14,881 nucleotides of DNA, taken from contig DPAC01000004.1 of assembly GCA_003517675.1 (NCBI GenBank), forward strand, positions 1 to 14,881, in the 5' to 3' direction. This document shows positions 1 through 7,420 of this stretch, piece by piece; positions within the stretch are counted from its first letter, which is position 1; the number at the start of each line of letters is the position of its first letter. Below the pieces are notes generated by a model. That model did not search any database and had not been told where the DNA came from. It saw nothing but the letters and a program-made list of their open reading frames with translations. This DNA is from Porphyromonadaceae bacterium. Its GTDB lineage: Bacteria; Bacteroidota; Bacteroidia; Bacteroidales; Dysgonomonadaceae. Both the position numbers and the translations under genes were made by a program.

Positions 1-881
1 ACTCCAACCGGGAGCTGAACCGCTACAGGCTGACGCACAAGGAGGTGCTGGACGCCATACGCTTTGCACACGAAAAAGGCTTCGGATCGGTGGCCATCCA
101 GTCGGGAGAGCGCTCCTCTCCCGCTTTTATCCGGGGTATCGACAAAATTGTACGTGATGCCCAAAAGATAACAGGCGGTGAGATCGGCATCACCCTCTCC
201 TGCGGGGAGCAGACGGAGGAGACCTACCGTCGCTGGTTCGAGAGCGGAGCCGAGCGCTACCTGCTCCGCATCGAGACATCCTCCGAAAAGCTCTACAAGC
301 GGCTGCACCCCGCTGATGAGAAGCACAGCTATGCCCGCCGCATACGGGCAGTCGAGGCACTCAGGAAAACCGGCTACCAGACCGGCAGCGGCGTGATGAT
401 CGGCCTCCCATTCCAGAGTGAGGAGGATCTGGCGGACGACCTGCTCTTCATGCGAGAGATGGATATCGACATGTGTGGCATGGGTCCCTACCTCGAACAT
501 GCAGCTACCCCACTCTGGGAGGAGCGCCACCTGCTGCTGCCCCTTAGCGACCGCCTCAGCCTTTCACTGCGAATGGTGGCCCTGCTGCGCATCCTGATGC
601 CCGACATCAACATCGCGGCCACAACGGCGCTGCAGGCCATCGACAAGGAGGGGCGCGAAGCGGCGATCCGCATTGGCGCCAACGTACTGATGCCCAACAT
701 CACCCCGGCACCATACCGGGAGGATTATTTCCTTTACGAAAACAAGCCCCTCTCCGCCCGTGACGACGAAGAGGAGCTCGGTTATCTCGATGCCAGGCTG
801 CAAGCCATCGGCCACCGGATCGGTTATCACCGTAAGGGCAACTCCCTCCGTTACAAAAAGAGAACGGGAAGGGAGCAGTAG
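1..881 (+). CDS. hydE: [FeFe]-hydrogenase H-cluster maturase HydE, radical SAM (3' part, start outside window)
   Basis: The frame is open from base 3, without a start, to a TAG at 879-881, so the gene begins upstream of the window. The first visible residues (SNRELNRYRLT) match the stretch that follows the CX3CX2C radical-SAM motif in HydE; that motif must lie just outside. Further HydE hallmarks are a GFGSVAIQSGE strand, LSCGEQTEETYRRWFESGAE, the RIETSSEKLYKRLHP block and the MIGLPFQSEEDL and MGPYLEHAATPL segments. HydE is known to act in building the diiron subsite of the H-cluster with HydF and HydG, neither of which is visible here. It converges on hydC1 across a 36-base gap, so it is a separate transcription unit that serves the hydrogenases next door. 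BioB, PylB and other HydE-like proteins share the fold, but the motifs and neighbourhood favour HydE. Confidence 0.93.
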   Translation, partial: SNRELNRYRLTHKEVLDAIRFAHEKGFGSVAIQSGERSSPAFIRGIDKIVRDAQKITGGEIGITLSCGEQTEETYRRWFESGAERYLLRIETSSEKLYKRLHPADEKHSYARRIRAVEALRKTGYQTGSGVMIGLPFQSEEDLADDLLFMREMDIDMCGMGPYLEHAATPLWEERHLLLPLSDRLSLSLRMVALLRILMPDINIAATTALQAIDKEGREAAIRIGANVLMPNITPAPYREDYFLYENKPLSARDDEEELGYLDARLQAIGHRIGYHRKGNSLRYKKRTGREQ

Positions 882-917
882 CACGCGAGAGGTGACTCAG
901 GCCTCACCATCACATCC

Positions 918-1469
918 TCACTTGTCATACTCGGCCAGGATCGCCTTCACCCCGTCGGGAGAGACGCGTCCGTACACCTTCTCACCCACCAGCACCACAG
1001 GAGCCAGTCCGCAGGCCCCCACGCAACGCAGGCAATTGATAGAGAAGCGTCCGTCAGGGGTAGTCTCACCTACCTTGATGTTGAGCTCCTTCTTGAACTC
1101 TTCCAGCACTTTTTCCGCACCACGCACGTAACAGGCTGTGCCGGTGCAGACCGATATGGGATGCTCTCCCTTTGGCAACATGGTGAAGTAGGAGTAGAAG
1201 GTGACCACGCCATAGACATGTGCCACAGGGAGATGCAGGTTGTGGGCAATCACATCCTGCACCTCTGCAGGCAGGTAGCCAAACAGGTGCTGTGTTTCGT
1301 GCAACACGTTGATCAGCTCCTGCGGATCATTGTCGAACGAGTTGCAGATCTCGTTGATCTGTTCAACTTTCTCTTTCGGGAGGTTGACAACCACCTCCAC
1401 ACCGTCGCTGCCGTTTAACTTCTCCATGTAGGCCAGCACCTCGGGAGCTAAATTTATTTTCTGGTTCAT
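918..1469 (-). CDS. hydC: HydC1: NuoE-like [2Fe-2S] subunit of bifurcating hydrogenase (HndA-type)
   Basis: A 183-residue protein of the NuoE/HydC/HndA family. The N-terminal helical part (about 1-90) includes HETQHLFGYLP and VYGVVTFYSYF, typical of this family. The thioredoxin-like domain carries the [2Fe-2S] ligands as C108-x4-C113 and C149-x3-C153. The family moves electrons between the flavin subunit (HydB/NuoF) and the rest of the complex in the cytoplasm. The ATG at 1469 is preceded by AGGA about 6 bases upstream, one of the few clear Shine-Dalgarno sequences here, and lies 12 bases after the hydA1 stop. It is the last gene of the minus-strand run. In Desulfovibrio hnd operons the equivalent gene comes first, so the order differs. 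Confidence 0.95.
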   Translation of the reverse strand: MNQKINLAPEVLAYMEKLNGSDGVEVVVNLPKEKVEQINEICNSFDNDPQELINVLHETQHLFGYLPAEVQDVIAHNLHLPVAHVYGVVTFYSYFTMLPKGEHPISVCTGTACYVRGAEKVLEEFKKELNIKVGETTPDGRFSINCLRCVGACGLAPVVLVGEKVYGRVSPDGVKAILAEYDK

Positions 1470-1481
1470 ACGATTCCTGTT

Positions 1482-3254
1482 TTAACTCTGCATATTGATG
1501 GTCACCTCGTTGCTCTTGGGGAAATATTCGGTGTGCAGCAGACTATGTGCCTTGTGGCTGCCCGGTTCACCCAGGAACTCTCTGTAAAGGCGGATGATAG
1601 AGGGGTTCTCGTGCGACTTACGGATGGTCTTGCGCTCATCTTCACTGTAGATGGCTGCCGCACGACGGGCCAGTATCTCACTATTCCCATGGTGGAAGGG
1701 CTGCCCCCCACCGCCGATGCAACCGCCGGGACAAGCCATGATCTCAATGGCATGGTATTGCGAACGTCCCTCCCGCACCTCGTCGAGCAGCTTACGGGCA
1801 TTGCCCAGTCCGTGAGCAATGCCGATGTGGAGTGGCAGACCGTCGAAATCGACCGTCGCGGAGCGGATCCCCTCCATGCCGCGGAGGGCTTCAAACTCCA
1901 CCTTCTCCAGCGTCTTGCCGGTGTGTAGCTCGTAGGCGGTACGGCAGGCAGCCTCGATCACCCCACCCGTGTTGCCGAAGATGACGCCGGCTCCGGAGGA
2001 CTCACCCAGCGGGTCGTCGAAATCACCTTCCGGGAGGTTCAGGAAGTCGATGTTGGCCTGCTTGATAAAGGCGGCCAGCTCACGCGTGGAGATGGAGAAA
2101 TCCACATCGGGGTTGCCATCCACGCTGAACTCATCGCGCTGACACTCATACTTCTTGGCCAGACAGGGCATGATAGAGACCACCACCAGATCCTTGCGGT
2201 TCACACCGATCTTATCGGCAAACCAGCTCTTGGCAATGGCGCCGAACATCTGCTGTGGCGACTTGGCCGTGGAAGGCACATCCAGCAGCTCGGGAAAGTT
2301 GTGCTCAAAAAAATTGACCCAGCCGGGACAACAGGAGGTGAGGATCGGCAGCCGCACAGAGGGATCTCCCGCCAGGTGACCGCGGAGACGTTGCAGCAAC
2401 TCCGTACCCTCTTCCATGATGGTCAGGTCGGCGCTAAAATCGGTGTCGAACACATGGTCGAAGCCCAGCTCGCGCAGTGCGGAGACCATACGGCCGGTGA
2501 CCACGGTACCCGGCTCCAGGCCGAACTCCTCTCCCAGGGCAGCACGCACCGCCGGGGCGGTCTGCACCACTACCGTCTTCTTCGGATCACTCAGGGCCCG
2601 GATGATGTCGTTGGTGTGGTCTACCTCGGTGAGTGCCCCGGTGGGGCAAACCGAGACACACTGCCCACAATAGGTGCAGGGCGAATCCTCCAGGTTCATC
2701 TCGAAGGCAGGAGCCACCACCGACATGAAGCCGCGGTTCACCGCCGAGAGGGCACCCACCGTCTGCACCTCGTTGCACATCATCTCACAGCGGCGGCACA
2801 TGATGCACTTATCCACATCACGGATGATGGAGGGGGAGGTATCCTTGCGGTAGTGCGATTGCTCCCCGCCATAGGGCACGGTGCGAATGCCAAACTGGCG
2901 GGCCAGATCCTGCAACTCACAGTCGCCCGACTTGGCGCAGACCAAACAGTCGAACGGGTGATCGGAGATGATCAGCTTCAGTACCGTGGTACGTGCGTTG
3001 AGTACCCGTATGTTGTGGGTGTTGATCACCATGCCTTCCTGAACCTCTGTTATGCAGGAAGGGGCCAGGTTGCGTCGTCCCTCCACCTCCACCACACAGA
3101 TGCGACAGCCCCCCGGCTTGTTCTCGATACCCATGTCACACAGCTCAAAGTGGCACAGCGTGGGAATCTCCACGCCCACCTTACGGGCAGCTTTCAGGAT
3201 AGTGGTTCCCGGTTCCACCTCTATCGTTTTCTTATCTATTGTCAATCGTATCAT
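1482..3254 (-). CDS. hydA: HydA1: catalytic [FeFe]-hydrogenase subunit (group A, HndD-like)
   Basis: A 590-residue catalytic subunit that interconverts protons and H2 at the H-cluster. An N-terminal NuoG-like [2Fe-2S] domain has C34, C50, C53 and C67. A His-ligated [4Fe-4S] site follows (H99-x3-C103-x2-C106-x5-C112), then two [4Fe-4S] ferredoxin motifs (C150/153/156/160 and C193/196/199/203). The H-cluster motifs are canonical: TSCCPGW (C308 proton relay, C309 cluster ligand), MPCLAKKYE (C364) and ACPGGCIGGGGQP (C508, C512). The relay acidic pair (EEGTE, 281-285) and PSTAKSPQQ are kept. The C-terminal small-subunit-like domain contains RKSHENPSIIRLY. Length matches HndD (about 585). It lacks the extra C-terminal [2Fe-2S] domain of the longer Thermotoga HydA. 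It lies between hydB1 and hydC1, as expected for a HydABC/HndABCD complex. Confidence 0.97.
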   Translation of the reverse strand: MIRLTIDKKTIEVEPGTTILKAARKVGVEIPTLCHFELCDMGIENKPGGCRICVVEVEGRRNLAPSCITEVQEGMVINTHNIRVLNARTTVLKLIISDHPFDCLVCAKSGDCELQDLARQFGIRTVPYGGEQSHYRKDTSPSIIRDVDKCIMCRRCEMMCNEVQTVGALSAVNRGFMSVVAPAFEMNLEDSPCTYCGQCVSVCPTGALTEVDHTNDIIRALSDPKKTVVVQTAPAVRAALGEEFGLEPGTVVTGRMVSALRELGFDHVFDTDFSADLTIMEEGTELLQRLRGHLAGDPSVRLPILTSCCPGWVNFFEHNFPELLDVPSTAKSPQQMFGAIAKSWFADKIGVNRKDLVVVSIMPCLAKKYECQRDEFSVDGNPDVDFSISTRELAAFIKQANIDFLNLPEGDFDDPLGESSGAGVIFGNTGGVIEAACRTAYELHTGKTLEKVEFEALRGMEGIRSATVDFDGLPLHIGIAHGLGNARKLLDEVREGRSQYHAIEIMACPGGCIGGGGQPFHHGNSEILARRAAAIYSEDERKTIRKSHENPSIIRLYREFLGEPGSHKAHSLLHTEYFPKSNEVTINMQS

Positions 3255-3272
3255 ATCATTATTTTTTTAACA

Positions 3273-3314
3273 GTAAGCTGATAGCTTTAAGCGATAAGCT
3301 TTGATTCTTGGTTC
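3273..3314. repeat. Intergenic array of degenerate 7-base AGCT repeats (copy 1)
   Basis: In the gap between hydB1 and hydA1, plus-strand bases fall into six successive heptads of the form nnnAGCT (gtaagct, gatagct), degrading to ttgattc and ttggttc at the right. A second array with the same design and the same plus-strand polarity lies at 6960-7001. The sequence is non-coding in the operon direction and sits just upstream of the hydA1 start. Its function is unknown to me; it could be a decaying simple repeat or part of a dispersed intergenic repeat family. Confidence 0.5.
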
Positions 3315-3317
3315 TCT

Positions 3318-5150
3318 TTAAGCGTGTACCTGGGTTGAAGCGGCCCTTGGGTAATCGTTCAGCAGGCTGATGGCGTCGAACTGGCACTTCTCCATACAGG
3401 CACCGCACTTGATGCATTTATCCTGATGAATATAGTGGGTCTGTTTCTTTGCACCGGTAATGGCGTTGACGGGACAAACCCGCACACAGGCCATGCAACC
3501 GACACAATCTTCATCATCAATGACGTAATAGAGCAGATTCTGACATTTGCCCGACCGGCATTTCTTATCGAAAACATGTTCTTTGTATTCTTCATAAAAA
3601 TTATTCAGCGTCGACAACACCGGATTGGGAGAGGTCTGCCCCAGTCCACATAACGATGTGTCTTTAATCACGTTGGAAAGGTTGTTCAGTTTTTCCAAAT
3701 CCTCCGCAGTACCTTTGCCATCACAAATCCGTTCCAGCGTTTCATACAGACGCTTGTTACCGATGCGGCAGGGAGCACAGCGTCCGCAGGACTCCCCCAC
3801 GATGAAATCGAGGTAGAACTTGGCCACGGAGACCATGCAGTCATCCTCATCGAGCACGATCATGCCGCCGGAACCCATCATGGAGCCGGCGGCGGTGAGG
3901 CTCTCGTAGTCGATGGGGGTATCGAGGTGCTTCTCGGTGAGGCATCCTCCTGAGGGGCCACCGGTCTGCACTGCCTTGAATTTCTTGTTGTGCTTGATGC
4001 CACCGCCAATTTCGTAGATGATCTCCCGCAGGGTGATACCCATCGGTACCTCGATCAGTCCCACGTTGTTGATCTTACCCGCCAGGGCAAACACTTTTGT
4101 GCCTTTCGACTTCTCCGTACCGATGGCGGAGAACCACTCGGCGCCCTTCATGATAATCACCGGTATGTTGGCCAGTGTCTCCACGTTGTTTACATTGGTG
4201 GGCTTGCCCAGGTAACCACTCTGAGCAGGAAAGGGAGGCTTGTTGGCCGGCTCACCCCGTTTTCCTTCCATGGAGTGAATCAGAGCGGTCTCCTCACCGC
4301 AGACAAAAGCACCGGCACCATACTTGAGGCTGATGTCAAAGCTGAAAGAGGTGCCGAAAATCTGCTCTCCCAGCAAGCCATATTCGCGCGCCTGTGCGAT
4401 GGCCACCTTCAGTCGCCGGATGGCCAGCGGATATTCGGCCCGGATATAGATTAAACCTTTTGTGGCACCGATGCAGTAGCCGCAGATGGCCATCGCCTCC
4501 AGCACCGAGTGGGGGTCGCCCTCCAGAATGGAACGGTCCATGAAGGCACCGGGGTCACCCTCGTCGGCGTTGCAGACCACATACTTTTGGTTGGCCTGGT
4601 TACGGCTGGCAATCTCCCACTTAAGGCCGGTGGGAAAGCCGGCACCACCACGTCCCCGCAGTCCGGAGCGCTTGATCAAATCGATCGTTTCCTGCGGGCT
4701 CATTTCGGTGATCGCCTTGCCCAATGCCTGGTAGGCATTGCGGGCGATCGACTCATCGATGTTCTCAGGATCAATGGTGCCGCAGTTGCGCAGTGCGATG
4801 CGCAGTTGTTTCTTGTAAAATCCCATGTGCTTCGAGTCCAGCACATGCTCTTCGGTCTCCGGATCGAGATAGAGCAGCCGCTCCACGCGACGTCCCTTAA
4901 TCACATGCTCGTCGATGATCTCTCGCGCGTCCGAGGGCTTCACCAGCGTATAGAAAGTGTTGTCAGGCAACACCTTCACAATGGGTCCCTTCTCACAAAA
5001 GCCGAAGCAACCGGTGCGGATGATCTGCACCTCTTCCTCCAGTCGTTTCCGATCCACCTCATCGCGCAGCATCTCATATACCAGGTCGCTCTGGGAAGAG
5101 TGGCAGCCGGTACCGGCGCAGACCAGCAAATGCATTTTGTATTGGCTCAT
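3318..5150 (-). CDS. hydB: HydB1: NuoF-like FMN/NAD(P)H subunit of bifurcating hydrogenase (HndC-type)
   Basis: A 610-residue flavin subunit, the site where NAD(P)H reacts and where electron bifurcation is thought to occur. It starts with a thioredoxin-like [2Fe-2S] domain (C11-x4-C16, C48-x3-C52). The NuoF core follows, with GLRGRGGAGFPTG (163-175) and NADEGDPGAF for FMN/NADH, then GAGAFVCGEETAL (278-290). The N3-type [4Fe-4S] cluster uses C455, C458, C461 and C501. An H525-x5-C531-x4-C536 motif matches the conserved zinc hinge described in Thermotoga HydB. Two C-terminal [4Fe-4S] motifs (C549/552/555/559 and C579/582/585/589) complete the HydB architecture. The ATG at 5150 has no Shine-Dalgarno. 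The 63-base gap to hydA1 holds a heptad repeat. Whether it uses NAD or NADP cannot be read from the sequence. Confidence 0.96.
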   Translation of the reverse strand: MSQYKMHLLVCAGTGCHSSQSDLVYEMLRDEVDRKRLEEEVQIIRTGCFGFCEKGPIVKVLPDNTFYTLVKPSDAREIIDEHVIKGRRVERLLYLDPETEEHVLDSKHMGFYKKQLRIALRNCGTIDPENIDESIARNAYQALGKAITEMSPQETIDLIKRSGLRGRGGAGFPTGLKWEIASRNQANQKYVVCNADEGDPGAFMDRSILEGDPHSVLEAMAICGYCIGATKGLIYIRAEYPLAIRRLKVAIAQAREYGLLGEQIFGTSFSFDISLKYGAGAFVCGEETALIHSMEGKRGEPANKPPFPAQSGYLGKPTNVNNVETLANIPVIIMKGAEWFSAIGTEKSKGTKVFALAGKINNVGLIEVPMGITLREIIYEIGGGIKHNKKFKAVQTGGPSGGCLTEKHLDTPIDYESLTAAGSMMGSGGMIVLDEDDCMVSVAKFYLDFIVGESCGRCAPCRIGNKRLYETLERICDGKGTAEDLEKLNNLSNVIKDTSLCGLGQTSPNPVLSTLNNFYEEYKEHVFDKKCRSGKCQNLLYYVIDDEDCVGCMACVRVCPVNAITGAKKQTHYIHQDKCIKCGACMEKCQFDAISLLNDYPRAASTQVHA

Positions 5151-5170
5151 ATCAGTAGTTTTCAGTTGAT

Positions 5171-5578
5171 TTAAGATTCAATTGTGTTGTAGTTCTGCGG
5201 GATGATGCCATCCACCAGCTCTCCGTTTTTGATGTATCGTTCAATGATCTCATCTGCTTTCTTCGGGTTCACGTAGCCAAACACCATCGGCTCCCTGCCC
5301 GGCAGGGTGATCTCCACGGTGGGCTCCGCAAAGCAGTAGCCCATACAGCCTGTCTGGGTCACGACGGCATCGATGCCCCGCTTGTCCAGCTCCAGTGCGA
5401 AAAACTCCATCACCTCTTTGGCACCCGAGGCGATGCCGCAGGTGGCCATCGCCACCTTCACCTGAACCAGCGACTCGGGGTTCTCCGCCTTGTCACGCAA
5501 GCTGATACGTGCTCTCACCTCCTCCTGTTTTCGTTTCAGGTCGTCGAGCGTTTTGATTCCGGTTGTATGTTCCATCAT
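5171..5578 (-). CDS. hndB: HndB-like small thioredoxin-fold (2Fe-2S) ferredoxin protein
   Basis: A 135-residue protein with a likely helical N-terminus (8-32) and a thioredoxin-like ferredoxin domain. It has three motif cysteines only: C47 in TCGIASGAKE, and C78-x3-C82 in QTGCMGYC. The position matching the first Cys of the C-x4-C pair in HydB1 is Ala. This three-Cys pattern is usual in the HndB/TCGIAAGA family, so it is not a defect. HndB is a subunit of the four-part NADP-reducing hydrogenase of Desulfovibrio fructosovorans. The gene stands 20 bases ahead of hydB1, consistent with a fourth subunit for the downstream module. Start 5578 or the adjacent ATG at 5575 are both possible. An independent ferredoxin or regulator role is possible. 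Confidence 0.85.
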   Translation of the reverse strand: MMEHTTGIKTLDDLKRKQEEVRARISLRDKAENPESLVQVKVAMATCGIASGAKEVMEFFALELDKRGIDAVVTQTGCMGYCFAEPTVEITLPGREPMVFGYVNPKKADEIIERYIKNGELVDGIIPQNYNTIES

Positions 5579-5633
5579 AATCAGTATTTAGAAAATTATC
5601 ATTCGGTTGTAAATCATCCTGTTTCATTCTGTG

Positions 5634-6197
5634 TCAGCAGAGATAGCTTTCCGGCGCTCGTTGCCGCCAGAGCACTTCCAGGTTCTCCCTGATGTAGCTT
5701 TTCACCGGTGTCAGCATCTGCGGGTGCTGAAGGTCTATTCCCTGCTCCTTCAGCGCATCGGTGTCGAACAGGAAGGCCTCTTTCCCCACCCGGTAGACGA
5801 AACGGAACCGGATACCGGGGTTGCCCATCACCATCAACAGCAGTGATCCCTCCAGGTCTCCCAGGGGCAGGCAATCGGCATGATCGGTACGGTAGAGTGC
5901 CTCAACAGTGGTCCCCTCACCCTTAGCCGACATCACCCGGAGGCTGCCGCCAGCCTGCTCGCAGGTCATCTTCAGAAACGGGATGCCCAGCCCCACCCTC
6001 CGTGTGGTACGGGTGGTAAAAAAAGGGTCAGTCATTCGCTCAAGGTCCTCCGGGTCCATGCCGCTGCCGTCATCCTCCACCCGGAACAGCAGCAATGCGT
6101 CAGCAGCCCGCTCCTCAAGTGTGATCGTGATCTGACCTGCCTGCGCACGGATGGCGTTCTGCACGATATCGATCATATGCATTCCCAGGGTGATCAT
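5634..6197 (-). CDS. GHKL-fold ATP-binding protein without histidine-kinase phospho-acceptor domain
   Basis: A 187-residue protein that is almost entirely a HATPase_c domain. The N-box is DIVQNAI (D10, N14), the G1 box EDDGSGM (D43, G44, G46), then DPFFTT, and a G2 glycine motif VGLGIPF (about 68-74). There is no H-box or dimerisation helix upstream, because the ATG lies only ten codons before the N-box. It therefore cannot be a classical autophosphorylating kinase by itself. The last 80 or so residues are a compact extension I do not recognise. Its ATG overlaps the PHP stop in a TGATG junction, implying translational coupling. Similar ATP-binding proteins occur beside trimeric hydrogenase genes in other anaerobes. 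The phosphorylation target, if any, is unknown. Confidence 0.85.
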   Translation of the reverse strand: MITLGMHMIDIVQNAIRAQAGQITITLEERAADALLLFRVEDDGSGMDPEDLERMTDPFFTTRTTRRVGLGIPFLKMTCEQAGGSLRVMSAKGEGTTVEALYRTDHADCLPLGDLEGSLLLMVMGNPGIRFRFVYRVGKEAFLFDTDALKEQGIDLQHPQMLTPVKSYIRENLEVLWRQRAPESYLC

Positions 6198-6955
6198 CAG
6201 CTTACATCCATGAAGGGTGGCACATTCATCGTCTCAACTCGTTTCTCCAGGAGCGCTCTCATGAAGTGATCCCACTCCGGTTTATCCATCAGGATACGGG
6301 TGTGCACCGACCCGATATCCTCCGGATAATGTGCATCGGAGCTTTGCAGGAAACAGTTCTCCGCCAACTCCGGGTAATGGCTGATGAAAGCGGCAGGGGT
6401 GGTGCGGCGAGAGACCTCCAGGGCATCAAACATCAATTCACGGGGGATGAAACCGAGCTGGCTGATGATACCGTTCACCTGTCGGTCGATGTGCGCCGGC
6501 ACGAAGAGTCCCCCAAGCCGGTGCACCACCTTTTCAAGCGCTTCAATCCCGTCATTGATCCCGACGAAAAGCGAACGGGGTTCATCACATATGATCTGCT
6601 CATCTGTATCCACCACCACCTGATAACCGAAGCGTTTGGGATCATTGGGAATATCGCTGATCTGCCGGTCCAGATAATCCTGAAACAGCTCTACCGCCTC
6701 CATGTGAGGGAAATAGCAGAGGCTATGCACCTCCTCCTGTGTGTTGACCTCGCAGCCGGGAATCACACTGATCCCCTCAGCGGCACCGCACTCCATGCAT
6801 ACCCGCACATTGCGGGTGCTGTTATGATCGGTAATGGCAATCAGTTGCAGTCCCCTCTCCCATGCACGGCCAATGATGCGGCGCGGGCTCATTTCCAGGC
6901 TGCCGCAAGGCGACAGACAGGTGTGGATATGCAGATCGGCGTTGTACCAGGGCAT
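6197..6955 (-). CDS. PHP-domain metal-dependent phosphoesterase
   Basis: A 252-residue PHP-superfamily protein. Metal-site motifs are in order: DLHIHTCLSPCG (H9, H11), ITDHNS (D43, H44), GCEV (E69), PAHID (H155, D157) and SSDAH (D207, H209). The family hydrolyses phosphoesters, including nucleotides and nucleotide ends, with two or three metal ions. The substrate here cannot be inferred. It sits downstream of the second DRTGG gene across a 111-base gap with a candidate promoter and a heptad repeat, and is coupled to the GHKL ATPase by a TGATG junction. PHP proteins recur in bifurcating-hydrogenase operons. An attractive but untested idea is that it removes a signalling nucleotide or phosphate in the hydrogenase circuit. 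Confidence 0.9.
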   Translation of the reverse strand: MPWYNADLHIHTCLSPCGSLEMSPRRIIGRAWERGLQLIAITDHNSTRNVRVCMECGAAEGISVIPGCEVNTQEEVHSLCYFPHMEAVELFQDYLDRQISDIPNDPKRFGYQVVVDTDEQIICDEPRSLFVGINDGIEALEKVVHRLGGLFVPAHIDRQVNGIISQLGFIPRELMFDALEVSRRTTPAAFISHYPELAENCFLQSSDAHYPEDIGSVHTRILMDKPEWDHFMRALLEKRVETMNVPPFMDVS

Positions 6956-6959
6956 AATA

Positions 6960-7001
6960 TTTAGCTTTCGGCTGTTAGCTGTCAGCTTATGGCTCTTGAC
7001 T
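6960..7001. repeat. Intergenic array of degenerate 7-base AGCT repeats (copy 2)
   Basis: The plus strand divides into six consecutive heptads: tttagct, ttcggct, then gttagct, gtcagct, and finally tatggct and cttgact. Five end in GCT and the last in ACT. The array mirrors the one at 3273-3314, including the shared shift to TTGA(C/T)TC at the right end. It begins 5 bases upstream of the PHP start, so it would lie in the 5' leader if transcription starts in this gap. Function unknown. Confidence 0.55.
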
Positions 7002-7045
7002 CTTAAAACTCAGGGGCAGAACCTCAAACCAAACACTTCTAACAT

Positions 7046-7053
7046 CAAACATA
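7046..7053 (-). promoter_or_regulatory. Candidate Bacteroidota-type -7 element (TAnnTTTG)
   Basis: Read on the minus strand the bases are TATGTTTG, an exact match to the TAnnTTTG -7 consensus of Bacteroides. A TTGG lies 16 bases upstream, inside the end of the DRTGG gene, closer than the usual 19-21 bases. If real, it would give the PHP and downstream genes their own start, with a leader of roughly 90 bases containing the heptad array. An 8-base match with four fixed T/G positions can occur by chance, so this is weak. Confidence 0.25.
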
Positions 7054-7066
7054 ACAACTTACGAAC

Positions 7067-7420
7067 TTACCAACGTTCAACCTCTCTCAAATAATTATAC
7101 AACATTCCTGCGGTCTCGAAGGCGGGCTTACCTGAAGAGAGGATCACCACCCCTTCCTCTTCGGCATGGGCCAGCACCTCCGGTTCTACCTGACGTTCGT
7201 TCACCACGATGATGGCACTCAACTCTTTGAGCGAGGCCACCGCTACAATGTTGCGATGTACCTGTGAGGTGATCCATAGCATCCCGGCCGCGGCCTTACC
7301 CATCACATCGCTCAGCAGATCGGAGAGATATGCCCCCTCTGTGTGCCGGTCGAGATAAGCCTCACCGGCCAGACAGGTGAAACCGAGTTCCTGCATAAGT
7401 TGTCTAACGTTCGTTTTCAT
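7067..7420 (-). CDS. DRTGG-domain protein, copy next to PHP
   Basis: A 117-residue single-domain protein resembling the DRTGG domains found in hydrogenase operons and in some phosphotransacetylases. The literal DRTGG string is absent. The match rests on overall pattern: a short N-terminal helix, a GAYLSDLLSDVMG block (29-41), a WITSQVHRNIVAVAS strand-turn, then AIIVVNE and a C-terminal VVILSS with a helix. It is clearly a paralogue of the protein at 9212-9556, sharing the SDL(L/M)SDV core. The ATG at 7420 overlaps the hydS end by 17 bases. No catalytic residues are apparent. A ligand- or nucleotide-binding regulatory role is a guess from its company. Confidence 0.75.
   Translation of the reverse strand: MKTNVRQLMQELGFTCLAGEAYLDRHTEGAYLSDLLSDVMGKAAAGMLWITSQVHRNIVAVASLKELSAIIVVNERQVEPEVLAHAEEEGVVILSSGKPAFETAGMLYNYLREVERW

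Noticed and set aside
891..908. Short inverted repeat GGTGA / TCACC between the convergent hydE and hydC1 ends, as a terminator
   Set aside because: The stem is only five base pairs with an eight-base loop and no T-tract on either side, so it is too weak to call.
2301..3281. Long open frame of 326 codons on the plus strand opposite hydA1
   Set aside because: It is antisense to a gene with every hydrogenase motif intact, is His-rich as expected from reverse reading of such codons, and shows no recognisable domain.
5579..5633. Promoter ahead of the HndB-like gene (TAATTTTC on the minus strand)
   Set aside because: It misses the last base of TAnnTTTG and has no TTTG at a suitable distance, so the gap is left without a call.
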